A stretch of DNA of 64,000 nucleotides from positions 1,860,001-1,924,000 of the forward strand of contig NZ_JBIWXY010000001.1 in NCBI RefSeq assembly GCF_044751345.1, given 5' to 3'. Within the stretch, counting starts at the first letter, position 1, and each line of letters opens with the position of its first letter. The notes beneath the pieces were generated by a model, which had not been told where the DNA came from, searched no databases, and saw only the letters and a list, made by a program, of their open reading frames with translations. Shown piece by piece: positions 24,291 through 33,331 of the stretch. A program made the translations under genes and the position numbers. This DNA is from Methylobacillus methanolivorans. Its GTDB lineage: Bacteria > Pseudomonadota > Gammaproteobacteria > Burkholderiales > Methylophilaceae.

Positions 24291-25217
24291 ATGAAAATCA
24301 TCTATGCCGGAACCCCGGAATTTGCCATGCCTGCCTTGGCAGCCCTGATTGAGTCCTCCCACGAAGTCAGCCTGGTGCTGACCCAGCCTGACCGCCCGGC
24401 AGGGCGAGGCATGAAGCTCAAACCCAGCCCAGTCAAGAGCTTGGCACTAGAGCACAATATCCCCGTCCTTCAGCCAGAAACCCTCAAGGACGCAGCAGTA
24501 CAAGCCCAGATTGCTGCGGAAAATGCCGATGCACTGGTGGTAGCTGCTTATGGCCTCATTATCCCCACAGCCGTGCTCAACATGCCACGCCATGGTTGCT
24601 ACAACATTCATGCTTCACTGTTGCCTCGCTGGCGCGGTGCGGCACCTATCCAACGCTCACTGCTTGCTGGTGACAAAGAAACTGGTGTCACCATCATGGA
24701 GGTCGTGCCCGCACTGGATGCTGGCGCCATGATCTTGCGGGGTGCCTTGCCGATTACAGCGCAGGATACCGCCCAAACTTTGCATGATGGACTGGCAGAC
24801 ATAGGCGCCAAGTTAATGCTGCAGGCCATGAACCAGCTGGAAAGCACAGGAAAACTGGTTGCCGAACCACAAGACGAATCGCTAGTGACTTATGCAGAAA
24901 AACTGCAAAAATCCGAAGCTGCTATCGACTGGCACCAGGATGCAGAAGCGCTATCCCGCCAAGTGCGTGCTTTCAACCCCTTCCCGGTCGCACAAAGCAC
25001 ATTGCAGGGCGAAACTTGCCGCATCTGGATGGCACAAGCGCTAGATGGTCAGGCCGAGCCAGGCACCATTGTGTCATTGGATCAAGGCATTATCGTAGGC
25101 TGTGGCAAGGGCTTGCTGAGAATTGATGAATTGCAATTGCCTGGCGGCAAGCGCCTGAAAGCCCGCGACTTCCTCGCAGGCAACCCCTTGAAGCTGGGTG
25201 ACAAATTCGGTCGCTGA
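24291..25217 (+). CDS. fmt: Methionyl-tRNA formyltransferase
   Basis: Formylates initiator Met-tRNA using 10-formyl-THF; acts opposite to def. At 308 aa it has the full two-domain length. Visible are AGTPEFAMPAL, QPDRPAGRGMKL, the catalytic NIHASLLPRWRGAAPIQ block, and the C-terminal tRNA-binding domain (VRAFNPFPVAQ, GKGLLRIDELQLPGGK). It follows def by 10 nt. Confidence 0.97.
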   Translation: MKIIYAGTPEFAMPALAALIESSHEVSLVLTQPDRPAGRGMKLKPSPVKSLALEHNIPVLQPETLKDAAVQAQIAAENADALVVAAYGLIIPTAVLNMPRHGCYNIHASLLPRWRGAAPIQRSLLAGDKETGVTIMEVVPALDAGAMILRGALPITAQDTAQTLHDGLADIGAKLMLQAMNQLESTGKLVAEPQDESLVTYAEKLQKSEAAIDWHQDAEALSRQVRAFNPFPVAQSTLQGETCRIWMAQALDGQAEPGTIVSLDQGIIVGCGKGLLRIDELQLPGGKRLKARDFLAGNPLKLGDKFGR

Positions 25218-25265
25218 CATTCGCACCAGCGCCCCAGACTTCATCGGTAAAAACCTGCTTATCCA

Positions 25266-25293
25266 CTTGAATTTTTTCCATTGATCGCTATCT
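25266..25293 (+). promoter_or_regulatory. Possible heat-shock (sigma-32) promoter of htpX
   Basis: CTTGAAT (25266-25272) and CGCTATCT (25286-25293) are separated by 13 bp and resemble the sigma-32 elements CTTGAAA and CCCCATnT. The site lies about 75 nt before htpX, whose E. coli homologue is a heat-shock gene. Confidence 0.45.
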
Positions 25294-25368
25294 AAATGGG
25301 GAAGCAAAATAGTGACGAATCGCGGCGTTATGCCGTAGGCAACACATTCAGAATGGAGTAATGCAACA

Positions 25369-26208
25369 ATGGTAGGAAACTGGCTAAAAACTTCCATCCT
25401 CATGGCGGGGATCGTTGTCTTGTTTGGTTCAGTAGGCGCCGCGCTGGGTGGTGCTGGCGGCATGATGATCGCATTGCTAATTGCAGGTGCGATGAATGTC
25501 TACGCCTACTGGTTTTCCGACAAAGCCGTACTCAAGATGTACAACGCGCGCGAGGTTGATGCCTCCACTGCGCCCGAGTTTTACAACATGGTACGAGAGC
25601 TGGCGAAGAATGCCGAGCTGCCAATGCCCAAGGTTTACATCATCGATGAAGACCAACCCAATGCTTTCGCCACTGGACGTAATCCAGAGAATGCTGCCGT
25701 AGCAGCCACCACCGGCATCATGCGCATTCTGACCCAACGCGAACTACGTGGCGTAATGGCGCACGAGCTGGCTCACGTCAAGCATAGAGACACCTTGATT
25801 TCGACCATTTCCGCAACAATTGCTGGTGCCATCTCCTCCATCGCACAATTCGGCATGCTGTTTGCGCATGACAGGGAACGTGGCGTGCATCCTGCTGTGG
25901 CTATCCTGATCATGATCGTAGCCCCGATTGCAGCGATGCTGATCCAGATGGCGATCTCGCGTGCTCGTGAATTCGAGGCTGACCGCGCTGGCGCACAGAT
26001 TTGTAATGATCCGACTGCGCTTGCTGCTGCCTTGCAGAAGATACATAACTACGCGCACAAGATCCCGCTGGAAACTGCCGAGCAGCACCCGGAAACAGCA
26101 CAGATGATGATCATCAACCCGCTGTCCACTGATGGTATCAAGGGCTTGTTCAGCACCCACCCGCAAACCGAGGAACGCATCAAGCGCCTCATGGCGATGG
26201 CGGCTTAA
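25369..26208 (+). CDS. htpX: Membrane metalloprotease HtpX
   Basis: Inner-membrane zinc protease for quality control of membrane proteins. At 279 aa it has two N-terminal transmembrane helices (about 5-25 and 30-48), the HELAH zinc site (132-136), two further helices (about 145-165 and 178-200) and the third ligand in REFEADRAG. A 151-nt gap before the gene and a putative sigma-32 promoter suggest its own induction by heat or envelope stress. AATGGAG precedes the ATG. Confidence 0.95.
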   Translation: MVGNWLKTSILMAGIVVLFGSVGAALGGAGGMMIALLIAGAMNVYAYWFSDKAVLKMYNAREVDASTAPEFYNMVRELAKNAELPMPKVYIIDEDQPNAFATGRNPENAAVAATTGIMRILTQRELRGVMAHELAHVKHRDTLISTISATIAGAISSIAQFGMLFAHDRERGVHPAVAILIMIVAPIAAMLIQMAISRAREFEADRAGAQICNDPTALAAALQKIHNYAHKIPLETAEQHPETAQMMIINPLSTDGIKGLFSTHPQTEERIKRLMAMAA

Positions 26209-26211
26209 GCG

Positions 26212-27489
26212 GTGCAGGTTTCGCAGCAGCTTGCCGCGCAAGCCGTCGGTCAAGTGCTTGATGGACGTAACCTCTCAGTCGTGCTGGAAACACTATTCCA
26301 GCAACATCCTCACATCACGCCACAACAACGTGCCGTGAGCCAAGACCTGGCCTACGGCACGTTGCGCTTTTATTCCCGGCTTGAGGCCTTACTGCAGCAA
26401 TTACTGCAAAAACCCCTGACTGAAGCCTTTATCCACCACCTGCTCCTGGTCAGCTTGTATCAGCTGGCTTATGACAAGGCCGGTGCACACACGGTAGTCA
26501 ATCAAGCAGTGCTGGCCGCGGCCAAAACCAAGAAATCCTGGGCCAAGGGCCTGGTCAATGCCGTGTTGCGTAACTTCTTGCGCCAGCGTGATGCGCTTGA
26601 ACAAAAGCTCGCCAATAACCAAGTGGCTCAATATAGCTATCCACAATGGTGGATCAACAAGCTCAAGCAACAATATCCAGATCATTGGGCATCCATGCTG
26701 GAAGCCGGCAATCAGCACCCGCCCATGACGCTGCGCGTCAATCGCCGCCACAGCGATGCCGATCACTACCTGCAACAACTACAGGCGGCAGACTTGCCGG
26801 CACAAGCCTTGGATGCACAAGCCATCATGCTTGAGCACGCAGTGCCAGTGAGCCGCCTACCTGGCTTTGAACAAGGCCACGCTTCAGTGCAGGATTGGGG
26901 TGCCCAATTTGCTGCTCTGGAACTAGATGCCAAGGATGGCATGCGTGTGCTGGATGCCTGTTGCGCGCCTGGCGGTAAAACCGGGCATGTATTGGAACTG
27001 GCGGATGTACACATGACTGCCATGGATAATGATGCCAAGCGCCTGCAACGTGTGCAGCAGAACCTGGATAGGTTAGGCCTGCAAGCCAACCTGGTACAGG
27101 GTGATGCCAGCACGCCAGATGCCTGGTGGGATGGGCAGCCTTATGACCGTATCCTGGCCGATGTGCCCTGTACTGCCTCGGGTATCGTGCGCCGTCATGT
27201 GGACATCAAGTGGCTGCGAAGAGAACAAGACATCGCAGCATTTGCAGAGCAACAACGCGTGATTTTGCAAGGCCTGTGGCGACTGCTGGCAAAGGGTGGT
27301 AAATTGCTTTACGTCACCTGCTCGGTATTTCATGAGGAAAACCAGCAGCAGATCGCGCAGTTTCTGCGATCCCAACCCGATGCTCGCCTGCTGCCCTTAA
27401 AGCACGACGCATTACAATCAAACCAAGGACAACTACTCCCCGGTACACACCATGACGGCTTCTTTTACGCTTTACTGCAAAAAGTTTAG
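26212..27489 (+). CDS. rsmB: 16S rRNA (cytosine-967-C5)-methyltransferase
   Basis: Methylates C967 of 16S rRNA. The 425-aa protein has an N-terminal NusB-like domain (1-130; AGAHTVVNQAVLAAAK), then the Rossmann methyltransferase: LDACCAPGGKTGH for SAM, LADVPCTASGIVRRHVDIKW with one catalytic Cys, and YVTCSVFHEEN with the second. It starts with GTG 3 nt after the htpX stop. Position after def-fmt supports orthology with RsmB, unlike the paralogue at 1961-3211. The next gene overlaps its 3' end by 38 nt. Confidence 0.95.
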   Translation: MQVSQQLAAQAVGQVLDGRNLSVVLETLFQQHPHITPQQRAVSQDLAYGTLRFYSRLEALLQQLLQKPLTEAFIHHLLLVSLYQLAYDKAGAHTVVNQAVLAAAKTKKSWAKGLVNAVLRNFLRQRDALEQKLANNQVAQYSYPQWWINKLKQQYPDHWASMLEAGNQHPPMTLRVNRRHSDADHYLQQLQAADLPAQALDAQAIMLEHAVPVSRLPGFEQGHASVQDWGAQFAALELDAKDGMRVLDACCAPGGKTGHVLELADVHMTAMDNDAKRLQRVQQNLDRLGLQANLVQGDASTPDAWWDGQPYDRILADVPCTASGIVRRHVDIKWLRREQDIAAFAEQQRVILQGLWRLLAKGGKLLYVTCSVFHEENQQQIAQFLRSQPDARLLPLKHDALQSNQGQLLPGTHHDGFFYALLQKV

Positions 27490-28036
27490 GCTGTTCCTTT
27501 TACTCGTGCTGGCTTTTTTCAGCACCCAGGCAGTTGCCATCCAGAGTAGCTTATCGATCACCTCTGCCGAGCTGACCGCCACCGAGGAGGGAAACTATGT
27601 GCTGGATGCAGACTTCGGACTCACGCTTAGTCCCGCACTGGAAGAAGCAATCAGCAAGGGAATGCCGCTGAACTTCCTCGTCGAGTTTCAGCTAGTCTCA
27701 CCTCGCCGTTATTGGTTCGATGACGAGATTGTCAGCCTCACCAGCAAGGTATCGCTGAGCTATCATGCCCTGTCGCGGCAATATCTCGTCAACCGTGACG
27801 GACACCAATTATCATTTTCCAGTATCTACGAAGCCAAGGAGGAAATTTCCCGCCTCAGGCATTGGCAAGTCGTTGACAATAGCCTGTTGAAAAAAGGGGA
27901 AAGTTACCAGGCAGGCTTACGCATGCGCCTTGATCAGTCCAAGCTACCCAAGGCCTTACAAGTAGACACACTCAGCTCTGAAGATTGGAACATGGCCTCC
28001 GAGCGTTTACGCTGGACCCCGACACTCGGCCAATAA
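27452..28036 (+). CDS. DUF4390 domain exported protein
   Basis: Conserved 194-aa protein of unknown function. A signal peptide or membrane anchor (FRLFLLLVLAFFSTQAVA) is followed by a beta-rich DUF4390 domain (AELTATEEGNYVLDADFGL ... LRMRLDQSKLPKALQ). The ATG overlaps the rsmB end by 38 nt, longer than usual, but it is the only start that retains the signal peptide. It ends 6 nt before ntrY, and this linkage is conserved in Betaproteobacteria, so a role with the NtrY sensor at the envelope is plausible but inferred. Confidence 0.85.
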   Translation: MTASFTLYCKKFRLFLLLVLAFFSTQAVAIQSSLSITSAELTATEEGNYVLDADFGLTLSPALEEAISKGMPLNFLVEFQLVSPRRYWFDDEIVSLTSKVSLSYHALSRQYLVNRDGHQLSFSSIYEAKEEISRLRHWQVVDNSLLKKGESYQAGLRMRLDQSKLPKALQVDTLSSEDWNMASERLRWTPTLGQ

Positions 28037-28042
28037 ACCGTC

Positions 28043-30169
28043 ATGAAGTACATTGTCTTTATCAGCGCAGTCTTGGGAGCAGTACTGCTGTACTTGCTTT
28101 CACACGCCAGCACCCGTACGGCATCTGCTGGCAATTACTACAACCTGTTGCTGATCCTCAACCTGGCACTGGCCGTCGCACTGATCGTATTAATCGGCGT
28201 GCAACTCTGGCGGGTGTATCGCCAGATGCGCAACAGCATCATGGGCAGCCGACTGACCTTGCGCCTGCTTGGCAGCTTTGCACTGATCGCCATCATACCC
28301 GGCGTCATCGTCTATGCCGTTTCGGTCAACTTCCTCACACGATCTATCGAGTCCTGGTTCAACGTCAAGGTAGAAGCGGCGCTCGAAGGTGGCCTGCGCC
28401 TAGGCCAGAGTGCGCTGGATATCATGCTTTCGGATCTGGAAGACAAGGCCGAGACCATGGCCTTGTCACTAGCCTTCCAGCCCAACAACCTGCACCTGAG
28501 CGTACTCAATGACCTGCGCGAAAAAAGTGGTGTACGTGATGCAGTATTGCTGACGGTGCAGGGCCGCATCCTGGCATTTTCCAGCGGAGACCCTTCTAGC
28601 TTCCTGCCTGACCTACCCAGCGTCCCGCAGTTACGCCAAGGCAGGCAGCACGTTTATGGCGTAATTGAACCGATTCTTGGCAAGGGCTTGTACCTACGCG
28701 TTCTTGCCCCAGTCACGATGAACGATATGGCAGGCGAAACCCGTGTGCTGCAATTACTGCAACCCGTGCCAAAATCCCTCTCCGAAACCGCGGAGGCAGT
28801 ACAAGACGTTTACGAAGACTATCAAGAGCTCTCATTCAGCCGTGAATCATTAAAAGAGGTTTTCGCGCTAACCTTGACGCTGGTCTTAATGCTGGCCATG
28901 CTTTCTTCCATTGCATTTGCCTTCGTCCTAAGCCGCCGCCTCTCTGCACCGCTGGGTATTCTCGCCGAAGGCACACGTGCCATTGCGCGCGGTGATTACG
29001 GCACGGTCTTGCCTGCCCATGGCAAGGATGAGCTGGGCATCCTGGTGCAATCTTTCAATAGCATGACGCGCCAGCTCAACGATGCCACCCAGACAGCCGA
29101 CCGTAACCGTGCGCGCCTGGAAGCAGCACGTGGTTATCTCGAAACCATTCTCGCCCACCTTTCATCCGGGGTATTGGTGCTGGGCGAGCACGGGCAACTA
29201 CGCACCTTTAACTATGCGGCGTCCCATATTCTTGGCGTTCGTCTGACGGAAGATACACTCAACCAACCACTTGACCTGCTCGCTCACCAGCAAGAAACCT
29301 TAGCCAGCTTCGTCAATCGTATCCAGGTCTACTTCAAGGCTGACTCAGCCTCGGAATGGCAGGAGCAAATGGAAATCAGCACCAGCCAAGGCAAGCAGGT
29401 TTTACTGGTGCGCGGTACACGCCTGCCCGACGGCCCGGATGGCGGCTTTGTCGTCGTATTCGACGACATTACACAATTAGCGCAAGCTCAACGCGATGCC
29501 GCCTGGGCAGAAGTAGCGCGTCGATTGGCGCATGAAATCAAGAATCCACTTACCCCAATCCAGCTCTCCGCCGAGCGTATCGAACACAAACTGGCAGCCA
29601 AGCTGAATGAAACCGATGCGGCAATGTTAAGCCGGGCAACTGCCACCATCGTTAGCCAGGTAAATGCCATGAAGACCATGGTAAACGAATTCAGCGAATA
29701 TGCCCGCCTACCCGCCCTCAACCTGGATACGGTAGATTTGCGGCAATTGATCCAAGATGTCCTGACTTTATATGAAGCAGGCGCTATTCAGATGGTCGTG
29801 GATATGCCGCCTGAGTTGCCCAAGGTGCATGGCGATGCAACCATGCTGCGCCAGGTGTTGCATAACTTGTTGCAAAACGCACAAGATGCGCTGGAACATC
29901 ACCCGCACCCCGAGATCACTATCTCTTGCGTACTCGCGGACGAACGCGTAAAACTATGCGTCAAGGACAACGGCGCTGGCTTCCCGCTGGAAATCCTTTC
30001 CCATGCATTTGAACCCTACATGACGACCAAGCGCCATGGCACTGGCCTTGGCCTTGCCATCGTCAAGAAGATCATTGAAGAACACAAAGGCAATATCAAG
30101 GTGGAAAACCTGGAACCTGATGGTGCTATCGTCACCGTCACCATACCAATAGCGGAGCGCAAGCAATGA
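28043..30169 (+). CDS. ntrY: NtrY-like membrane sensor histidine kinase
   Basis: Sensor kinase of 708 aa. Membrane helices lie at about 3-20, 33-57, 74-97 and 273-296; the segment between helices 3 and 4 (100-270) is the extracytoplasmic sensor. Then come HAMP (297-350), PAS (about 365-475), HisKA with phospho-acceptor H497 in RRLAHEIKNPLTP, and the ATPase with N-box NLLQNAQDALEHH, DNGAGFP and GTGLGLAIVKK. It overlaps ntrX by ATGA. In Betaproteobacteria NtrY/NtrX are linked to nitrogen and respiratory (microaerobic) regulation; the signal here is unknown. Confidence 0.92.
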   Translation: MKYIVFISAVLGAVLLYLLSHASTRTASAGNYYNLLLILNLALAVALIVLIGVQLWRVYRQMRNSIMGSRLTLRLLGSFALIAIIPGVIVYAVSVNFLTRSIESWFNVKVEAALEGGLRLGQSALDIMLSDLEDKAETMALSLAFQPNNLHLSVLNDLREKSGVRDAVLLTVQGRILAFSSGDPSSFLPDLPSVPQLRQGRQHVYGVIEPILGKGLYLRVLAPVTMNDMAGETRVLQLLQPVPKSLSETAEAVQDVYEDYQELSFSRESLKEVFALTLTLVLMLAMLSSIAFAFVLSRRLSAPLGILAEGTRAIARGDYGTVLPAHGKDELGILVQSFNSMTRQLNDATQTADRNRARLEAARGYLETILAHLSSGVLVLGEHGQLRTFNYAASHILGVRLTEDTLNQPLDLLAHQQETLASFVNRIQVYFKADSASEWQEQMEISTSQGKQVLLVRGTRLPDGPDGGFVVVFDDITQLAQAQRDAAWAEVARRLAHEIKNPLTPIQLSAERIEHKLAAKLNETDAAMLSRATATIVSQVNAMKTMVNEFSEYARLPALNLDTVDLRQLIQDVLTLYEAGAIQMVVDMPPELPKVHGDATMLRQVLHNLLQNAQDALEHHPHPEITISCVLADERVKLCVKDNGAGFPLEILSHAFEPYMTTKRHGTGLGLAIVKKIIEEHKGNIKVENLEPDGAIVTVTIPIAERKQ

Positions 30170-31437
30170 CGGCAAGGCAAGTGCTGGTCGTGGATGACGA
30201 AATCGGCATCCGCGAATTATTGAGGGATATTTTGCAGGATGAAGGCTACCAAGTGCGCCTGGCCGAGAACGCAGCAGAGGCCCGCACCTGGCGTCAGCAA
30301 ACCCGGCCCGACCTGGTATTGCTGGATATCTGGATGCCAGACTGTGACGGCATCAGCCTGCTCAAGGAATGGGGTAACGGCGGTCTGCTGACGATGCCGG
30401 TAGTCATGATGTCTGGGCATGGCACCATTGATACTGCGGTCGAGGCCACCCGTATCGGCGCATTTGATTTCCTCGAAAAGCCCATCGCGCTGCAAAAATT
30501 GCTCAAGACTGTCAATGCTGCGCTCAAACATGGCGAGCAACTACCCCGCTCCGACATGAATTTGCTCAACCTGGGGAAAAGCCCTGTCATCTCCGAGTTG
30601 CGCCAGCGCCTGGAGCAAGTCGCCAGCCTGAAATCAGCCTTGCTACTGATCGGTGCCAAAGGTAGTGGCCTGGAACTTTGTGCACGCTTCCTGCACCAGC
30701 CAGGCTCGCCTTGGCTGGAATTAAATGAAACCGAGCGCCTGGCCTCAGCCCCATTAGAATTGCTTGAGCATACCAGCGATGGCTTGATCTTCCTGCCCGA
30801 AGTCGCCGAGCTGAACAAAACCGAGCAAAAAGGCTTGCTGCTTTTGCTTTCCAAGGCAGAGAAATATGCCGTGCGCGTGGTCTGCGGCACTGCAAGAGCC
30901 CTACCGCAGTTGGTACAGGAAGGTGTGTTCGACAGCACCTTGTTACAAGCCATCTCAATCGCAACGGTCAGCGTACCCGCGCTGGAAGATCATCGCGAAG
31001 ATATCCCTGACCTCGCGCGCTCCATGGTGACCCTGATGGTAGAAACCGGTGAGGCTGCGTATCGCGAATTTGACATTGCCGCCCTCAATGCCCTGCGCAA
31101 TGCAGATTGGCCAGGCAATCTGGCCCAGTTGGACAGCGTCATCCGCAACCTGGTGCAAACCTCGCTGGGAGAAAAAATTACCCTGGCAGATGTCAACCGT
31201 GTTGTCGGTCAATTCGCCCAGATGCACCAGGAAAATACCGGCAATGCAGCTGCAACCTCGCTCGCAATAGACCTGGATCAGCCATTACGCGAAGCCCGGG
31301 ATGATTTCGAGCGTTTGTACTTTGAGCATCACATCGCCAAGGCAGGCGGCAATATGAGCAAAGTCGCAGAAAACGTACAGCTAGAGCGCACTCACCTTTA
31401 CCGCAAACTCAAGCAACTAGGGGTTAAATCAAAATAA
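30166..31437 (+). CDS. ntrX: NtrX-like response regulator with degenerate AAA+ domain
   Basis: DNA-binding response regulator, 423 aa, partner of NtrY. The receiver (1-120) is intact with D54 in LLDIWMPD. The central sigma-54-interaction domain is eroded: the Walker A reads GAKGSGLE (163-170, Lys replaced by Leu), the GAFTGA loop region is deleted, and the Walker B reads IFLPEVAEL with Pro for Asp. The C-terminal Fis-type HTH is intact (NMSKVAENVQLERTHLYRKLKQLG). It therefore probably binds DNA but cannot hydrolyse ATP or activate sigma-54 RNA polymerase. The 2-nt gap to the convergent YoaK gene leaves no separate terminator. Confidence 0.9.
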   Translation: MTARQVLVVDDEIGIRELLRDILQDEGYQVRLAENAAEARTWRQQTRPDLVLLDIWMPDCDGISLLKEWGNGGLLTMPVVMMSGHGTIDTAVEATRIGAFDFLEKPIALQKLLKTVNAALKHGEQLPRSDMNLLNLGKSPVISELRQRLEQVASLKSALLLIGAKGSGLELCARFLHQPGSPWLELNETERLASAPLELLEHTSDGLIFLPEVAELNKTEQKGLLLLLSKAEKYAVRVVCGTARALPQLVQEGVFDSTLLQAISIATVSVPALEDHREDIPDLARSMVTLMVETGEAAYREFDIAALNALRNADWPGNLAQLDSVIRNLVQTSLGEKITLADVNRVVGQFAQMHQENTGNAAATSLAIDLDQPLREARDDFERLYFEHHIAKAGGNMSKVAENVQLERTHLYRKLKQLGVKSK

Positions 31438-31439
31438 GC

Positions 31440-32123
31440 TTACTGGCGTGGCATTCTGGCATCGTAAAGACAGATGCCAAACGCTACCAGTAACAGAAGC
31501 ACAGGTACCAGCAGCGCTTGATTCCCCATGCTGAGGGTGCATAGCCCACCCAGCACCGCGCCAAACAAAAAGCAGGCGCACACCAAGGCAAAGATGCGTG
31601 CCTCGCGCAGCGCTAACTTGTCAAACTGGCGCGCCACTCCCTCGAACAAGCTCTCTATGCTTCGTCTCAGGTTGCCCGTTGTCATCACCGAGTTATATTT
31701 GGCATTGCCAATATGGGTAAAACTTGAGTTCTGCATCGCAGCCACCAATGCAATGCCTGGCACCAACCAAGCATCAGGAAAATCTGCTGGCAATTGGCTA
31801 CCTATGCTTAGCATGACGATTTCAAGCCCCAGGCAGAACAAGGCTGGGCTGACGATTTTTTCCCTCACGCTGGGCAAGCGCATGCAATTGGCCAGGAACA
31901 CACCCACCACGAACGCCAATAGTGGCGGCAAATGTCGCGAAGCCTGGGACCAATCCTGTTCTCCCACCGCCACACCCATCAGCACGATATTACCCGTCAT
32001 GGCATTGGCAAATACCTGGCCATGACCAACATAGGTAAAAGCATCGAGAAAACCGCCAGAGAGTGTAAGCAGGGCAGCAACTTGCAGGGAGTTATCGGCA
32101 GGTAATGATGTGGAAGGCAGCAT
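31440..32123 (-). CDS. YoaK/DUF1275 family membrane protein
   Basis: Inner-membrane protein of unknown function, 227 aa, about six transmembrane helices. Family motifs are SGGFLDAFTYVGHGQVFANAM with NAMTGN and the central ALVAAMQNSSFTHIG followed by MTTGNLRR. It is transcribed toward ntrX with a 2-nt gap. A 13-bp hairpin (32154-32186) lies between it and aqpZ upstream, so it may be transcribed separately or by read-through. No substrate can be named. Confidence 0.88.
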   Translation of the reverse strand: MLPSTSLPADNSLQVAALLTLSGGFLDAFTYVGHGQVFANAMTGNIVLMGVAVGEQDWSQASRHLPPLLAFVVGVFLANCMRLPSVREKIVSPALFCLGLEIVMLSIGSQLPADFPDAWLVPGIALVAAMQNSSFTHIGNAKYNSVMTTGNLRRSIESLFEGVARQFDKLALREARIFALVCACFLFGAVLGGLCTLSMGNQALLVPVLLLLVAFGICLYDARMPRQ

Positions 32124-32153
32124 GCCTCAAGGAAAACATAATCCTGCATGCTG

Positions 32154-32186
32154 TGCAATGGCTGGGCACCCTACCCAGCCATTGCA
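32154..32186 (-). terminator. 13-bp perfect hairpin after aqpZ
   Basis: TGCAATGGCTGGG (32154-32166) and CCCAGCCATTGCA (32174-32186) pair perfectly around 7 nt, 17 nt after the aqpZ stop. No T-tract follows on the minus strand, so it may be a Rho-assisted terminator or a 3'-end stabiliser. Confidence 0.6.
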
Positions 32187-32202
32187 ATGTTGGAGAAACT
32201 GC

Positions 32203-32892
32203 CTAGGCCTTGCTACCAGCCACGCTACGATACAACAAGGCACCGATCACGCCACCGACAATCGGAGCCAGCCAGAACAACCACAGCTGGTCGATTGCCC
32301 AACCACCCGCATAGACTGCCACACCAGTGCTACGGGCAGGATTAACGGAGGTATTGGTCACCGGGATGCTGACCAGGTGAATCAGGGTCAAGGTCAGGCC
32401 AATGGCTACTGGCGCCAGGAATGTAGGTGCACGCTGATCAGTCGCGCCCATGATGATGAACAGGAAAAACGCTGTCAGCACGACTTCTGCCACCAAGGCA
32501 GCTGTCATCGTATATCCACCAGGAGAGTGCTCACCATAACCATTGGAAGCAAAACCAGCAGTGACATCAAACCCGGCCTGCCCACTGGCAATCAGATAAA
32601 GCACACCACCCGCAGCGATTGCTCCCAGCACTTGCGCCACGATGTAGGGCAACAACTGGCTACCGGCAAAGCGACCACCTGCCCACAGGCCAATGGAAAC
32701 AGCAGGATTGAGATGACAACCGGAAATATGCCCAATGGCAAACGCCATGGTGAGCACAGTCAAACCAAATGCCAAGGAGACCCCATGCAGGCCGATACCG
32801 ACCTCAGGAAACGCCGCCGCCAATACCGCACTGCCGCAACCGCCTAATACCAACCAGAATGTTCCCAGGAACTCCGCACTATATCGATTCAT
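32203..32892 (-). CDS. aqpZ: Aquaporin Z-type water channel
   Basis: MIP-family channel of 229 aa with six transmembrane helices and both NPA loops: HLNPAVSIG and SVNPARSTG. The selectivity-filter arginine follows the second NPA (NPAR), and the size and GGCGSAVLAA start match AqpZ water channels rather than glycerol facilitators. AAGGAGGA lies 7 nt before the ATG. It mediates osmotic water flux across the inner membrane. The upstream 120 nt should hold its promoter; I see TTGACG and TATACT but with a 21-bp spacer, too long for a confident call. Confidence 0.95.
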   Translation of the reverse strand: MNRYSAEFLGTFWLVLGGCGSAVLAAAFPEVGIGLHGVSLAFGLTVLTMAFAIGHISGCHLNPAVSIGLWAGGRFAGSQLLPYIVAQVLGAIAAGGVLYLIASGQAGFDVTAGFASNGYGEHSPGGYTMTAALVAEVVLTAFFLFIIMGATDQRAPTFLAPVAIGLTLTLIHLVSIPVTNTSVNPARSTGVAVYAGGWAIDQLWLFWLAPIVGGVIGALLYRSVAGSKA

Positions 32893-33013
32893 TTTTGATC
32901 CTCCTTGTTTACGCTGTCTGTTGGCTACTCATATCCAACCATGTAGCCAGCGCCAGTATAGGAGGTTTACTGCGGCTAAAACGTCAACAATTATTAGCAT
33001 CCACTTCGATTGT

Positions 33014-33319
33014 TCACGGTGAGGAAGCGTGCTTGCATTGCTCAAGAATATCGCCTGCATTGCCATGATCGTCTGTAAACAAGGTCGCTTCATCCCCTTT
33101 GCTCCACCACTCTAGCGCATCATCCCGATAACGCGCCCCACTGGCGGAAATGGCCTGTACCAGCGTATGGGCCTGCCCACGATAATCAAGCACCGCTTTA
33201 TCCTGCTCGTAACTCACTGCAATGACCGTCCCGCTATCGCAGTGGTAGGTCAATGCCTCGCTGTCAGCATGACAAGCACTGAGCAACCAGCAAACACAGA
33301 TCATGAGGGCAACACGCAT
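33014..33319 (-). CDS. MliC-family lysozyme inhibitor lipoprotein
   Basis: Small predicted lipoprotein, 101 aa. The signal ends with lipobox LLSAC, giving Cys16 as lipid-anchor residue. The mature part matches MliC/PliC inhibitors of C-type lysozyme: YHCDSGTVIAVSYEQDKAVLDYRG, SGARYRDDALEWWSKGDEATL, and two further cysteines that can form a disulfide. It would protect peptidoglycan from host or environmental lysozyme. It follows dgt by 12 nt on the same strand. Confidence 0.85.
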   Translation of the reverse strand: MRVALMICVCWLLSACHADSEALTYHCDSGTVIAVSYEQDKAVLDYRGQAHTLVQAISASGARYRDDALEWWSKGDEATLFTDDHGNAGDILEQCKHASSP

Positions 33320-33331
33320 GATGCAAGCTCC

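Noticed and set aside
1961..27489. Recent duplication of rsmB
   Set aside because: The two RsmB/NOP proteins share only the family motifs and are quite different in the rest; they look like old paralogues, each with its own conserved neighbourhood.
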